Positions 1 to 7,953 are shown, numbered from the stretch's first letter. The stretch: DNA of 64,000 nucleotides from Microbacterium sp. XT11 (GCF_001513675.1 NZ_CP013859.1:1551081-1615080); one strand, 5' to 3'. Notes: generated by a model from the letters alone, not told the origin. A program made the numbers and translations.

Positions 1-1
1 C

Positions 2-67
2 TTCGTGCCGAAGGAGGCGTTCACCGATCGTCCGGCGGTGGCCGAGGCGGCGTTCACCGATCGGTAG
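2..67 (+). CDS. C-terminal end of an unidentified protein (partial)
   Basis: An open frame enters from the left edge and ends at TAG (65-67). Only the last 21 residues are visible. They contain a near-duplicated short segment (EAFTDR, then AAFTDR), matched in the DNA by two copies of a GCGTTCACCGATCG block. This is too little to assign a family. The gene is co-directional with folE, 72 bp downstream, so it may belong to the same transcription unit, but the AT-rich gap could separate them. Confidence 0.5.
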   Translation, partial: FVPKEAFTDRPAVAEAAFTDR

Positions 68-70
68 TTT

Positions 71-98
71 CTAAAAAACAAGACTCATGATTTTAGAG
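71..98. other. AT-rich intergenic hairpin
   Basis: This short AT-rich stretch stands out in a roughly 70% GC window. It contains CTAAAA and, about 14 nt later, its complement TTTTAG. It could be a weak terminator for the upstream gene or part of the promoter of the folE operon; the sequence does not decide. Confidence 0.3.
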
Positions 99-139
99 TG
101 GCGCCGGGTGTCTCATGGAGGAAGACGAAGGAGGCGCCG

Positions 140-793
140 ATGTCACTCGCATACGCAGAAGAACCCGCAGCTCCCCTCGATGAGCGCGCCGTCGTGGATC
201 GGCTGCGCATCAGCGCGGGGCACCGCACCATAGACGTCGCCGCAGCCGAGCATGCGGCGCGCGCCTTCCTGCGGGCTCTCGGCGTCGAGGTCGACGTCCT
301 CGACGCCTCCGATCTTGCGCGTACGCCGCACCGGCTCGCCGCGGCGTACGCCGAGCTGCTGACCCCTGAGCCGTTCGACTTCACGACCTTCGCGAACGCC
401 GAGGGCTATGACGAGCTCGTCCTCGTCCGAGACATCCCGGTCCGCTCGGTATGCGAGCACCACCTTCTGCCGTTCACGGGCGTGGCCCACCTGGCCTACC
501 TCCCCGCAGACAGGGTCGTCGGCCTCTCGAAGCTTCCGCGCCTGGTCGATCACCACGCCCGTCGTCCGCAGACGCAGGAGCGGCTCACGGTGCAGGTCGC
601 AGACGCGCTCGACAGACATCTGCGCCCCCGCGGGGTGGGAGTGGTGATCGAGGCGGCGCACAGCTGCATGACCCTGCGCGGGGCCAGAGCCGGAACGGCG
701 ACGACCACGACATCCGCCGTGCGCGGAGCGCTGCGTGACGAAGCCCGCTCGCGCGCCGAGTTCTTCGCGCTCGCTGGCGGGCGCGCGCACTGA
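140..793 (+). CDS. folE: GTP cyclohydrolase I (FolE), 217 aa
   Basis: Catalyses GTP to 7,8-dihydroneopterin triphosphate, the entry step to folates and other pterins; cytosolic homodecamer. The zinc site is clear: C105 and H108 in VCEHHLLPFTG, and C176 in AAHSCMTLRG. The QERLT motif is also present. The ATG at 140 is chosen because a GAAGGAGG ribosome-binding site lies just upstream; an in-frame ATG at 98 has none. Some conserved spots are unusual (RRPQTQERLT and CMTLRGARA rather than the common RRLQVQERLT and CMxMRGV), which suggests a paralogue rather than the main housekeeping copy. It heads an operon with an FAD reductase, a FolP-like gene and a DHFR-fold reductase, so the locus probably makes a reduced pterin or extra tetrahydrofolate. 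Confidence 0.93.
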   Translation: MSLAYAEEPAAPLDERAVVDRLRISAGHRTIDVAAAEHAARAFLRALGVEVDVLDASDLARTPHRLAAAYAELLTPEPFDFTTFANAEGYDELVLVRDIPVRSVCEHHLLPFTGVAHLAYLPADRVVGLSKLPRLVDHHARRPQTQERLTVQVADALDRHLRPRGVGVVIEAAHSCMTLRGARAGTATTTTSAVRGALRDEARSRAEFFALAGGRAH

Positions 794-832
794 CCGCCGG
801 GAGCAGCCGGCATCCATGAGGAAGGACGCATC

Positions 833-1966
833 ATGACCATCGCGATCGTCGGCGGCGGCCTCGCGGGCGCCACCGCGGCCACCGAACTGCGCGCACGTGG
901 ATACGACGGGGAGATCGTGCTGTTCGCGGCCGAGCCGCATCTGCCCTACGAACGTCCGCCGCTCTCCAAGGACGTCCTGCTCGGCACCAAGAGCGTCGAC
1001 GAGGCCGCCGTGCATGATGCCGCGTGGTACCGCGACAACGCGGTGCGGGTGGAACAGGGAACCCGGGTGACGCGCATCGATCCGGTCGGGCACCTCGTCA
1101 CGGCGCATGGCGCGGCGGGCGCGACGGAGGTCCGCTACGACCGCCTGCTGCTCGCCACGGGCGCCGAGCCGCGCAGGTTCGCGCTCGCCGACGACGTGAC
1201 CTCGCCCGTCTACCTCCGGACCGTCGACGACAGCCTCCGGCTGAAGGCTCAGCTGCGCGGCGGTGCCAGGGTGACGATCGTGGGTGCGGGGTGGATCGGG
1301 CTCGAAGTGGCATCCGCCGCACGGCAGGCGGGCGCGGAGGTCACGGTCTTCGAAGCCGCCGAACTGCCTCTGGTCCGCGTGCTGGGGCCCGAGGTTGCCG
1401 CGGTGTTCGCCGATCTGCACAGGCACCACGGCGTCGACCTGCGCTTGAACGCCCGTGTCGAGGCGTCCGACCTCGCCGAGACCGACGTCGTCGTGGTCGG
1501 AGTGGGGGCCGTGCCATCGACGGGACTCGCAGAGGCCGCCGGACTCGAGGTCGACAACGGCGTGCTGGTCGACGCCGCTCTCCGCACGTCCGATCCCGAC
1601 ATCTTCGCCGTCGGAGATGTGGCCGCACACGATCATCCCGTGCTCCGGCGGCGCATCAGGGTCGAGCACTGGGACACCGCGATCGGCCAGGGTGAGGTCG
1701 TGGCACGGAACCTGCTCGGAGCCGAGGAGCCGTACACGCGCCTGCCGTATTTCTTCACCGATCAGTACGACCTGGGCATGGAGTACTTCGGCAGCGTGGG
1801 ACCGGGAGGGTACGACCGCGTCGACATCGAAGGAAACACGGATGCCGCGCACGGCGGCGCGTTCCGCGCGTACTGGGTCGCCGATGGCCGCGTGGTGGCC
1901 GCGATGCACGCCAACGACTGGGATGCGTCCGAGAGCGTGCGCGACAGCATCGGGACGAGCAGATGA
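833..1966 (+). CDS. FAD-dependent NAD(P)H:ferredoxin-type oxidoreductase, 377 aa
   Basis: Pyridine-nucleotide-disulfide family flavoprotein of the ferredoxin/rhodocoxin reductase type; these pass electrons from NAD(P)H to a [2Fe-2S] ferredoxin or Rieske oxygenase. The N-terminal FAD-binding motif GGGLAG is at residues 7-12, the signature RPPLSK at 41-46, the NAD(P)-binding GAGWIG at about 151-156, and the second FAD motif (FAVGD) ends near residue 262. A C-terminal reductase domain follows. Length is slightly below the usual 390-410. It starts 39 bp after folE and its last four bases overlap the folP-like start, so it is co-transcribed. The electron acceptor is not in the window and may lie to the left. 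The substrate is unknown; the family call is firm. Confidence 0.88.
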   Translation: MTIAIVGGGLAGATAATELRARGYDGEIVLFAAEPHLPYERPPLSKDVLLGTKSVDEAAVHDAAWYRDNAVRVEQGTRVTRIDPVGHLVTAHGAAGATEVRYDRLLLATGAEPRRFALADDVTSPVYLRTVDDSLRLKAQLRGGARVTIVGAGWIGLEVASAARQAGAEVTVFEAAELPLVRVLGPEVAAVFADLHRHHGVDLRLNARVEASDLAETDVVVVGVGAVPSTGLAEAAGLEVDNGVLVDAALRTSDPDIFAVGDVAAHDHPVLRRRIRVEHWDTAIGQGEVVARNLLGAEEPYTRLPYFFTDQYDLGMEYFGSVGPGGYDRVDIEGNTDAAHGGAFRAYWVADGRVVAAMHANDWDASESVRDSIGTSR

Positions 1967-2834
1967 GCGCGTCAGGTCGCCCCGTCCTCGTGCCGGGGCG
2001 TGTCGCCGTGATGGCGGTCGTCAATCGGACCCCTGATTCGTTCTTCGACCGTGGCGCGACGTTCGCGCTCGAGCGGGCGGTGGACACCGCGCTGCGTGCC
2101 GCAGAGCTCGGCGCCGACTGGGTTGACGTGGGAGGTGTGCCGTTCGGGCGCGGGCCGGCCGTCACCACGGCGGAGGAGATCGACCGGTTCGTGCCCGTCG
2201 TCGAGGCGATCGTGCGATCCGGCGCCGACGTGGTGATCTCCGTCGACACGAACGACGCCGAGGTCGCCCGGCACGCCATCGCCGCGGGTGCATCGGTGAT
2301 CAACGACACGAGCGGCCTCGGCGACCCGCGGATGGCCCGCGTGGTGGCCGAGGGGGCGCGCACATCGTGATCACGCACAGCGTGGGGCCGCCGCGCGCCG
2401 AGAAGCCGGCTGCGCGGTACGAGGATGTCGTCGCGGAGGTGCGCGACTTCCTCGTCGAGCGCATCTCGCGAGCAGAGGCAGCCGGCATTCCGAGGGAACG
2501 GATCGTGATCGATCCCGGCCACGATCTCGACAAGAACACGCTGCACACGCTCGAGCTGACCCGCCGGCTCGAGGAGATCGCCGCGATCGGGCCGCCGCTG
2601 CTCGTGGCCGTGTCGAACAAGGACTTCATCGGCGAGTCGATCGACAGGCCGCAGGGCGAACGGCTGGCGGGATCCATCGCGGCGATGACGGCCTGCGTCG
2701 TGAAGGGCGCGCGCATCGTCCGGATGCACGACGTCGCAGCCGCCGTCGACGCGGCCCGCATGATCGAGGCGATACTGGGCATGCGACCGCCTGCCCGCCT
2801 GGAGCACAACGCGCACCCGACGCACAACGTGTGA
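1963..2834 (+). pseudogene. folP: FolP2-like dihydropteroate synthase homologue split by a -1 frameshift
   Basis: Two overlapping frames make one pterin-binding TIM-barrel protein. Frame 1 (1963-2370, 135 aa) carries NRTPDSFFDRG and DVGGVPFGRGP. Frame 2 (2367-2834, 155 aa, GTG start) carries ITHS, IDPGHDLDKNTLH, SNKDFIGE and VRMHDVAA. The two halves join if one G is added to the G5 run at 2352-2356, which restores VAEGGAHIVITHS and a 290-residue protein of normal family length. The motifs resemble actinobacterial FolP2 paralogues (as I recall, mycobacterial FolP2 lacks dihydropteroate synthase activity) rather than FolP1. The break could be a sequencing error in the G run, a true mutation, or a slippery site. 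The TGA/GTG overlap would also allow the second half to be translated separately. Neighbouring genes look intact. Confidence 0.8.
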
Positions 2835-2843
2835 GGAGGAGCC

Positions 2844-3581
2844 ATGACCAGCATCGACCGGCTCTGGCCCGACCCGGAGGGCGACCTCGACGACGAGCGG
2901 CTGCTCGAACTGACCCGCATGCCTGACGGGCCGTGGCTGCGCATGAACTTCATCTCGAGCATCGACGGCGCCGCCACGCAGGACGGCCGCTCTGGTGGAC
3001 TGGGCGATGACGCCGATCGGCGGCTGTTCGGGCTGCTCCGCTGGGACGCAGATGCCGTGCTCGTCGGTGCGGGCACCGCTCGCGCAGAGGGGTACGCGGA
3101 GTTGCGTGTCGCCCACGACGCGGTCGCGTGGCGCATCGCGCGCGGGCTTCCGCCGCAGCCGACGCTCGTGCTGGTGTCGGCGAGCCTCGACCTCGACCCG
3201 GACGACCGGATGTTCGCCGAGGCGCCGGTCAGGCCCGTCGTGTGCACGGTCCCGGGGGTGCCGTCCGCGCGGAGAGACCGGATCGCCGAGGTGGCGGATG
3301 TGGTGGTGACCGGGGGATCCGGTGTCGACCCGCAGGCGCTGCGCCGTGAGCTTGCGGCGCGCGGTCTGCGGCGCGTGCATGCCGAGGGCGGCCCGACGCT
3401 CTTCGCCTCGTTCCTGGAGGCGGGGGCCGTCGACGCTCTGCACCTGACCCTGGCGCCGCGACTGCAGAACGGTTCGGCGGGACGGATCGTCCGCGGTGGG
3501 ACGGAGGCGCCGACCGGCATGCGCCTGGAGTCGGTGCTGCGTGCCGGAGATGAGCTGTTGCTGCGCTACACCCGCAGCTGA
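2844..3581 (+). CDS. RibD C-terminal/dihydrofolate-reductase-fold reductase, 245 aa
   Basis: A stand-alone RibD_C (DHFR-fold) domain; family members reduce pyrimidine or pterin substrates with NADPH. Visible features are the N-terminal substrate segment PWLRMNFISSIDG, the turn DADAVLVGAGTARAEGY (about residues 70-86), and the cofactor-loop region HAEGGPTLFASFLEAGAVD in the C-terminal third. The deaminase domain of full RibD is absent. A GAGGAGG ribosome-binding site sits immediately before ATG 2844, 9 bp after the folP-like gene. Next to folE and a folP-like gene it may act as an alternative dihydrofolate or dihydropterin reductase instead of in riboflavin synthesis; that role is inferred from context only. 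Confidence 0.82.
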   Translation: MTSIDRLWPDPEGDLDDERLLELTRMPDGPWLRMNFISSIDGAATQDGRSGGLGDDADRRLFGLLRWDADAVLVGAGTARAEGYAELRVAHDAVAWRIARGLPPQPTLVLVSASLDLDPDDRMFAEAPVRPVVCTVPGVPSARRDRIAEVADVVVTGGSGVDPQALRRELAARGLRRVHAEGGPTLFASFLEAGAVDALHLTLAPRLQNGSAGRIVRGGTEAPTGMRLESVLRAGDELLLRYTRS

Positions 3582-3587
3582 CGGCGG

Positions 3588-3998
3588 CTACTCCGCGGTC
3601 TCGCGCGGCGGGTTGTGCATGAACTCGATGCGGATCCCGTTGTCGTCCTCGACGAATGACGCGTAGTAGCGGTCGCTGAAGCGCGGATAGACCTTCGGGT
3701 CGCGCACGACGGTCCAGCCGGCATCCGTCGCGACGCGGTGCAGACGGTCGACCTCATCGCGCGAGTCGACCGCGAAGGCGAGGTGCTGCCATCCGACGCG
3801 GCCGTGCTGGTGCGGCTCCGGATCGTCGGCGCGCGGCGCGTAGAGGATGATCTCGGTGTCGTCGCCGTGGTGCCAGGAGATGCCGCCCTCCTCCTCGGTG
3901 CCGAGCTCGTAACCCAGCGCGGTCAGGACCGGGTGGAACTGCGCGCGTGCGCGCTCCACGTCGGCGACGGTGATTCCCAGGTGATCGACGAGTGCCAT
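3588..3998 (-). CDS. VOC (glyoxalase/bleomycin-resistance fold) protein, 136 aa
   Basis: A single vicinal-oxygen-chelate domain with the N-terminal strand VDHLGITVADVERARAQF, a central HLAFAV strand, and the C-terminal strand YYASFVEDDNGIRIEFMHNP ending in the conserved Glu. Members include glyoxalase-like lyases, dioxygenases and drug-binding proteins; the substrate cannot be read here. The start is ATG 3996-3998: the hexamer CAGACT sits exactly 6 nt upstream and there is no Shine-Dalgarno sequence, consistent with a leaderless transcript. Convergent with the reductase gene (6 bp gap) and 41 bp downstream of the siderophore-interacting gene on the same strand. Confidence 0.85.
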   Translation of the reverse strand: MALVDHLGITVADVERARAQFHPVLTALGYELGTEEEGGISWHHGDDTEIILYAPRADDPEPHQHGRVGWQHLAFAVDSRDEVDRLHRVATDAGWTVVRDPKVYPRFSDRYYASFVEDDNGIRIEFMHNPPRETAE

Positions 3999-4039
3999 GT
4001 CCCCAGTCTGACGGATGCTGCGGCCGACGTGCGGGAGGG

Positions 4040-4801
4040 TCAGTGCGGGGCGTGGTACTCGGCCTCGCCGCGCTTCCAGTAGCCCTTCACCACGGCGACG
4101 GCCGGGTCGACGCCCCAGTGGGACAGCAGGGCGCGGCCGGGCTTCACGACGGACTGCTCGGCCGCGATGAACACGAACGGGTCGGGCCCCGCGGCATCCG
4201 GCATCCCCGCCAGGAAGGCGATGAGCGCCGAGCCTGCCGGCGCGTCGCCGCGGTGCAGCCACTCCACGTCGACGGGGGTGTCGATGTCGACCTCGCGTCC
4301 TGCCGACAGGGTCTCGATCACGATGCGCGCGGGGGTGCCGTCGGGGATGAGGTGGGAGAACCGCCGGATGGCGGGGATCGCGGTCTCATCGCCCGCGAGC
4401 AGCCAGGAGCCGGGCGAGCCCGTGATCACGGCGGAGCCGCGCGGTCCTCCTACGCCGATCTGCGATCCGAGGGGAGCGCCCGCCGCCCATGGCGCGGCCA
4501 GACCCTCGTCGCCGTGCACCGCGAACTCCACGTCGAGCCAGTCCTCGCCCCAGGCGAGCGGCGTGTACTCGCGGCTGGGAGAGGCCCGCAGCTCCTCGAC
4601 GGAGCCGACCGGACCGTCGGGGAAGAACAGCCGCATGTGATCGTCGGCCCCGAGCGACTGGAACCCGGCGAGCTCCTCGCCGCGAAGGCGCACGCGCACG
4701 AAGTCGGGCGCGAGCCACTCGCGCTCCGCCAGCGTGGCCAGGCGGAAGCGGAGATCGAGGCCGTGGCGCTCGATCGAGAATCCGGATTTCGATTCGCTCA
4801 T
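4040..4801 (-). CDS. Siderophore-interacting flavoreductase (SIP family), 253 aa
   Basis: Cytosolic FAD protein that reduces Fe(III)-siderophores so that iron is released after import. The N-terminal FAD-binding domain carries the diagnostic REYTP (residues 77-81), and the C-terminal NAD(P)H-binding domain carries LLAGDETAIPA (about 134-144) and the closing GYWKRG typical of the family. Length matches. The start codon is preceded by TAGCCT exactly 6 nt upstream, so the message is probably leaderless, and that -10 hexamer lies inside a DtxR-type box, implying iron repression. Divergent from the siderophore ABC importer, whose lipoprotein starts 99 bp away. Confidence 0.93.
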   Translation of the reverse strand: MSESKSGFSIERHGLDLRFRLATLAEREWLAPDFVRVRLRGEELAGFQSLGADDHMRLFFPDGPVGSVEELRASPSREYTPLAWGEDWLDVEFAVHGDEGLAAPWAAGAPLGSQIGVGGPRGSAVITGSPGSWLLAGDETAIPAIRRFSHLIPDGTPARIVIETLSAGREVDIDTPVDVEWLHRGDAPAGSALIAFLAGMPDAAGPDPFVFIAAEQSVVKPGRALLSHWGVDPAVAVVKGYWKRGEAEYHAPH

Positions 4802-4819
4802 AAAGTAAGGCTAACCTAT
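4801..4819. promoter_or_regulatory. DtxR/IdeR-type iron box 1
   Basis: A 19-bp sequence with core AAGGCTAACCTA. It matches about 15 of 19 positions of the actinobacterial DtxR/IdeR consensus (TTAGGTTAGSCTAACCTAA). It overlaps the start codon and contains the likely -10 hexamer of the siderophore-interacting gene, so a bound regulator would block that promoter. Counted by eye. Confidence 0.75.
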
Positions 4820-4824
4820 CCTCA

Positions 4825-4850
4825 TCGAGGTAAGGTCGTCCTAACCTCGA
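4825..4850. promoter_or_regulatory. Second iron-box-like dyad upstream of the siderophore importer
   Basis: A 26-bp near-palindrome with outer arms TCGAGGTAAGG and CCTAACCTCGA around a 4-bp centre. The half-sites look like DtxR half-sites but are spaced differently from the canonical box. It lies about 50 bp before the lipoprotein start and probably controls the importer operon, perhaps with box 1 as a tandem operator. Confidence 0.6.
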
Positions 4851-4900
4851 TGATCCGGCGCCGAGCGCGCGCACTCTCACAGCAGAACAGGAGTCTCTCC

Positions 4901-5899
4901 ATGTCCGTGCCCAGAAGAACCCTCGCGATCAGCGGCCTCGGTGTCGTCGGCCTGCTCGTCCTCGCCGGATGCGCGTCCGGCGGCCCCGCGGAGCCCGAGG
5001 GGGCGAAGGCGTCGGCCGCCACGGTGACGGTGGAGGACAACTCCGGCACGCACGAGATCGCGACTCCCCCCTCGTCGGTCGTGGCGCTCGACAACCGCAC
5101 CTTTCAGACCCTCGCCGACTGGGGTGTCGAGCTCAGCGCCGCGGCCGTGGCGCTGATGCCCGACACCGTCTCGTACGCCTCTGACGACTCGATCGTCGAC
5201 CTCGGCCTGCACACGGAGCCGGATCTGGAATCGCTCGTGGCGGTCGAGCCCGACCTCATCATCAGTGGTCAGCGCTTCACCCAGCACGACAAGGCGATCG
5301 CCGACCTCGTTCCGGACGCGACGATCATCGATCTCGAGCCGCGCGAGGGCGAGCCGTTCGACGCCGAGCTCATCCGACAGGTCACGGCGCTCGGCGAGAT
5401 CTTCGGCAAGCAGGACGAGGCCGCGGCGCTCGTCGCCGACTTCGAGGCGGCGGTCGACCGTGCGAAGGAGGCCTACGACAGCGCCGACACCGTCATGGCG
5501 GTGAACACGTCGGGCGGCACCATCGGTTACCTGGCACCCACGGTCGGACGGTCGCTCGGGCCGATCTACGACATCCTCGGCCTCACGCCGGCCCTCGAGG
5601 TCGCCGACGCCACCGACGACCACCAGGGCGATGAGATCTCGGTCGAGGCGATCGCCGCGGCCGACCCCGACTGGATCCTCGTGCTCGACCGCGACGCGGT
5701 CTTCGCCGACGAGACGCCCGACTACGTGCAGGCGGCGGAGATCATCGAGAACACCGAAGCTCTGGCCGGGGTCACGGCGGTGACGCAGAAGCAGATCGTC
5801 TACATGCCCACCGACACGTACCTCAACGAGAGCATCCAGACGTACACCGAGTTCCTCAACGACCTCGCGGACGCCCTCGAGAAGAGCGCGAAGAAGTAA
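4901..5899 (+). CDS. Siderophore ABC transporter substrate-binding lipoprotein, 332 aa
   Basis: Extracytoplasmic iron-siderophore binding protein of the FatB/CeuE type. A lipoprotein signal with lipobox LAGC puts the acylated cysteine at residue 24. The mature part has the two-lobed periplasmic-binding-protein fold with VVALDNRTFQTLADWGVE, VEPDLIISGQR and a C-terminal QIVYMPTDTYLNES segment typical of FatB homologues. The start at 4901 follows a CAGGAG site and gives the signal peptide; the open frame extends upstream to 3992 but that part overlaps the divergent gene. First gene of the importer operon, behind DtxR-like boxes, so expected to be induced by iron starvation. A strong hairpin follows its stop codon. 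Confidence 0.92.
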   Translation: MSVPRRTLAISGLGVVGLLVLAGCASGGPAEPEGAKASAATVTVEDNSGTHEIATPPSSVVALDNRTFQTLADWGVELSAAAVALMPDTVSYASDDSIVDLGLHTEPDLESLVAVEPDLIISGQRFTQHDKAIADLVPDATIIDLEPREGEPFDAELIRQVTALGEIFGKQDEAAALVADFEAAVDRAKEAYDSADTVMAVNTSGGTIGYLAPTVGRSLGPIYDILGLTPALEVADATDDHQGDEISVEAIAAADPDWILVLDRDAVFADETPDYVQAAEIIENTEALAGVTAVTQKQIVYMPTDTYLNESIQTYTEFLNDLADALEKSAKK

Positions 5900-5906
5900 G
5901 GGCGTC

Positions 5907-5940
5907 GCGGCGGCATCCGGCGACGATCGGATGCCGCCGC
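5907..5940 (+). terminator. Intercistronic hairpin between binding protein and permease genes
   Basis: A perfect 13-bp inverted repeat (arm GCGGCGGCATCCG) with an 8-nt loop, starting 7 bp after the lipoprotein stop. There is no T-tract. In importer operons such hairpins commonly give partial termination or protect the 5' message, so more binding protein than permease is made. It contains an in-frame ATG (5931) that would otherwise be a possible permease start. Confidence 0.65.
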
Positions 5941-5954
5941 TCGCGCGAGCCGTC

Positions 5955-6941
5955 ATGATCCGCACCGCACCGACCGAGGAGCCCCGCACCCGCGGGCGGC
6001 TCCTCGACCCCCGACTCCTGCTCGGCGTGCTCGTCGTCGCCGTGCTGCTCGTCGTGTCCCTCGTCACGGGTGTCTACGACATCGCCGGAGCCGCCGATGG
6101 CGGGGAGATGTTCCTCATCACCCGCGTTCCGCGCACGATCGCCCTCGTGCTCGCCGGCGCCTCCATGGCGATGGCCGGTCTCGTGATGCAGCTGCTCACC
6201 CAGAACCGCTTCGTCGAGCCCACCACGACCGGGACGACCGAGTGGGCCGGGCTCGGCCTGCTCGCCGTCATGGTGCTCGTGCCGCATCCGTCGATCCCGC
6301 TGCGCATGGCGGGAGCGGTGCTCGCAGCTTTCGTGGGGACCATGGTCTTCTTCGCGTTCCTGCGCCGGGTGTCGCTGCGCTCCTCTCTCATCGTGCCGAT
6401 CGTCGGCATCATGCTCGGCGCCGTGGTCGGAGCCGTCTCCACCTACCTGGCGCTCGTGACCGATTCGCTGCAGACGATCGGCGTGTGGTTCGCCGGCAGC
6501 TTCACCTCGGTGCTGCGCGGGCAGTACGAGCTCCTCTGGCTCGTCGCCGTGGTCGGGGTTCTCGTCTTCCTCGTGGCAGACCGGCTGACCGTCGCCGGAC
6601 TGGGCGAGGAGATCGCGACGAGCGTCGGCGTGAACTACGACCGCATGATCCTGCTCGGAACGGCGCTCATCGCCGTCGTCACCGGCGTCGTCACGGTGGT
6701 CGTGGGCAACCTCCCCTTCCTCGGGCTCATTGTGCCGAACGTCGTCTCCCTCGTGCGCGGAGACGACCTGCGCAGCAACCTCCCGTGGGTGTGCCTCCTC
6801 GGCATCGCCGTCGTGACGGTGTGCGACATCATCGGGCGGACGATCATCATGCCGTTCGAGGTACCGGTGTCGCTCATCCTCGGCGTCGTCGGAGCCGCCG
6901 TGTTCCTCGTCCTCCTGCTCAGGCAGCGCCGCCGTGGCTGA
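5955..6941 (+). CDS. Iron-siderophore ABC transporter permease 1 (FecCD family), 328 aa
   Basis: Membrane component of the siderophore importer, with about nine hydrophobic helices. Family features include TRVPRTIALVLAGASMAMAGLVMQLLTQNRFVEPTTTG near the N-terminus (split here only by reading, it is continuous in the protein) and the cytoplasmic coupling region LPFLGLIVPNVVSLVRGDD. I prefer ATG 5955 because the alternative ATG 5931 lies inside the stem of the preceding hairpin. The gene overlaps the second permease by 8 bp, so the two are translationally coupled and likely form a heterodimer. Confidence 0.9.
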   Translation: MIRTAPTEEPRTRGRLLDPRLLLGVLVVAVLLVVSLVTGVYDIAGAADGGEMFLITRVPRTIALVLAGASMAMAGLVMQLLTQNRFVEPTTTGTTEWAGLGLLAVMVLVPHPSIPLRMAGAVLAAFVGTMVFFAFLRRVSLRSSLIVPIVGIMLGAVVGAVSTYLALVTDSLQTIGVWFAGSFTSVLRGQYELLWLVAVVGVLVFLVADRLTVAGLGEEIATSVGVNYDRMILLGTALIAVVTGVVTVVVGNLPFLGLIVPNVVSLVRGDDLRSNLPWVCLLGIAVVTVCDIIGRTIIMPFEVPVSLILGVVGAAVFLVLLLRQRRRG

Positions 6942-7953
6942 GGCGACGGAACTCCGCACGGCCGGCCCCTTCCCGACCGTCCGATCCCGGCGACGGTTCG
7001 CCGTGATCCTCGCGGTGCTGGTCGTGCTCGCGGCCGGCTCGGGGTTCGGGCTTCTCGCGTGGGGCAACCCGATGCCGTTCGGGACCGACGCGTTCTGGCG
7101 CATCGCCGCGCACCGCGCGACGAACGTGACCGTCATGGCGGTCGTCGCCCTGTCTCAGGCCGTTGCGACGGTGTGCTTCCAGACAGTGACCGGCAACCGC
7201 ATCATCACGCCGTCGATCATGGGGTTCGAGTCGCTCTACCGGGTCGTGCAGACGACCTCCGTGTACCTGTTCGGGGTCGCAGGCGTCGTCGCGCTGCAGG
7301 GGGTGGGCTCGTTCGCGCTGCAGGTCGCCGTGATGGTCGCGCTCGCCGTGGCCCTCTACGGCTGGCTGCTGTCTGGGCGGTACGGCAACCTGCAGATCAT
7401 GCTGCTCGTCGGCATCGTCATCGGCGGCGGCCTCGGGGCCGTGTCGACGTTCATGCAGCGGCTGCTCACTCCGAGCGAGTTCGACGTGCTGGCCGCCAGG
7501 CTGTTCGGGAACGTGTCGAACGCCGACCCCGAGGTGCTGCCGCTGGCGATCCCGCTCTGCCTCGGCGCCTCGGCGGTGCTGTGGTTGCGCGCCCGCAGGC
7601 TGAACACGATGGCGCTCGGCGCCGACGTCGCGCGGTCGCTCGGCCTCGACCACCGGCGCGAGCTGCTGATCGTGCTGACCCTCGTCGCCGTCCTCATGGC
7701 GACGTCGACGGCTCTGGTCGGCCCCATGACCTTCCTCGGCTTCCTCGTGGCCACCCTGGCCTACCAGTTCGCCGATTCGCACGATCACCGCCTCATCCTC
7801 CCCGTCGCCGTGCTCACCGCGTTCACGGTGCTTGCAGGCGCGTACTTCGTCATGAAGCACGTGTTCTACGCGCAGGGCATGGTGTCGATCCTCATCGAGC
7901 TCGTCGGCGGGGGACTGTTCCTCCTCGTCATCCTCAGAAAGGGGCGACTGTGA
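6934..7953 (+). CDS. Iron-siderophore ABC transporter permease 2 (FecCD family), 339 aa
   Basis: Second FecCD-type permease. The N-terminus is a cytoplasmic tail, then helices starting near residue 25; the conserved coupling segment GPMTFLGFLVATLAYQF lies in the C-terminal third. GTG start at 6934 overlaps the end of permease 1, and its own stop overlaps the ATPase start by 4 bp (GTGA). The four-gene set (binding protein, two permeases, ATPase) is the layout of FatBCDE-type catechol-siderophore importers; the actual siderophore cannot be read from sequence. Confidence 0.9.
   Translation: MAEATELRTAGPFPTVRSRRRFAVILAVLVVLAAGSGFGLLAWGNPMPFGTDAFWRIAAHRATNVTVMAVVALSQAVATVCFQTVTGNRIITPSIMGFESLYRVVQTTSVYLFGVAGVVALQGVGSFALQVAVMVALAVALYGWLLSGRYGNLQIMLLVGIVIGGGLGAVSTFMQRLLTPSEFDVLAARLFGNVSNADPEVLPLAIPLCLGASAVLWLRARRLNTMALGADVARSLGLDHRRELLIVLTLVAVLMATSTALVGPMTFLGFLVATLAYQFADSHDHRLILPVAVLTAFTVLAGAYFVMKHVFYAQGMVSILIELVGGGLFLLVILRKGRL

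Noticed and set aside
143-1909. Open frame opposite folE and the FAD reductase
   Set aside because: No motifs and biased composition; the plus-strand genes account for the region.
3992-4900. Upstream extension of the siderophore-binding protein frame
   Set aside because: It overlaps the divergent SIP gene, lacks a ribosome-binding site, and would bury the lipoprotein signal peptide that starts at 4901.
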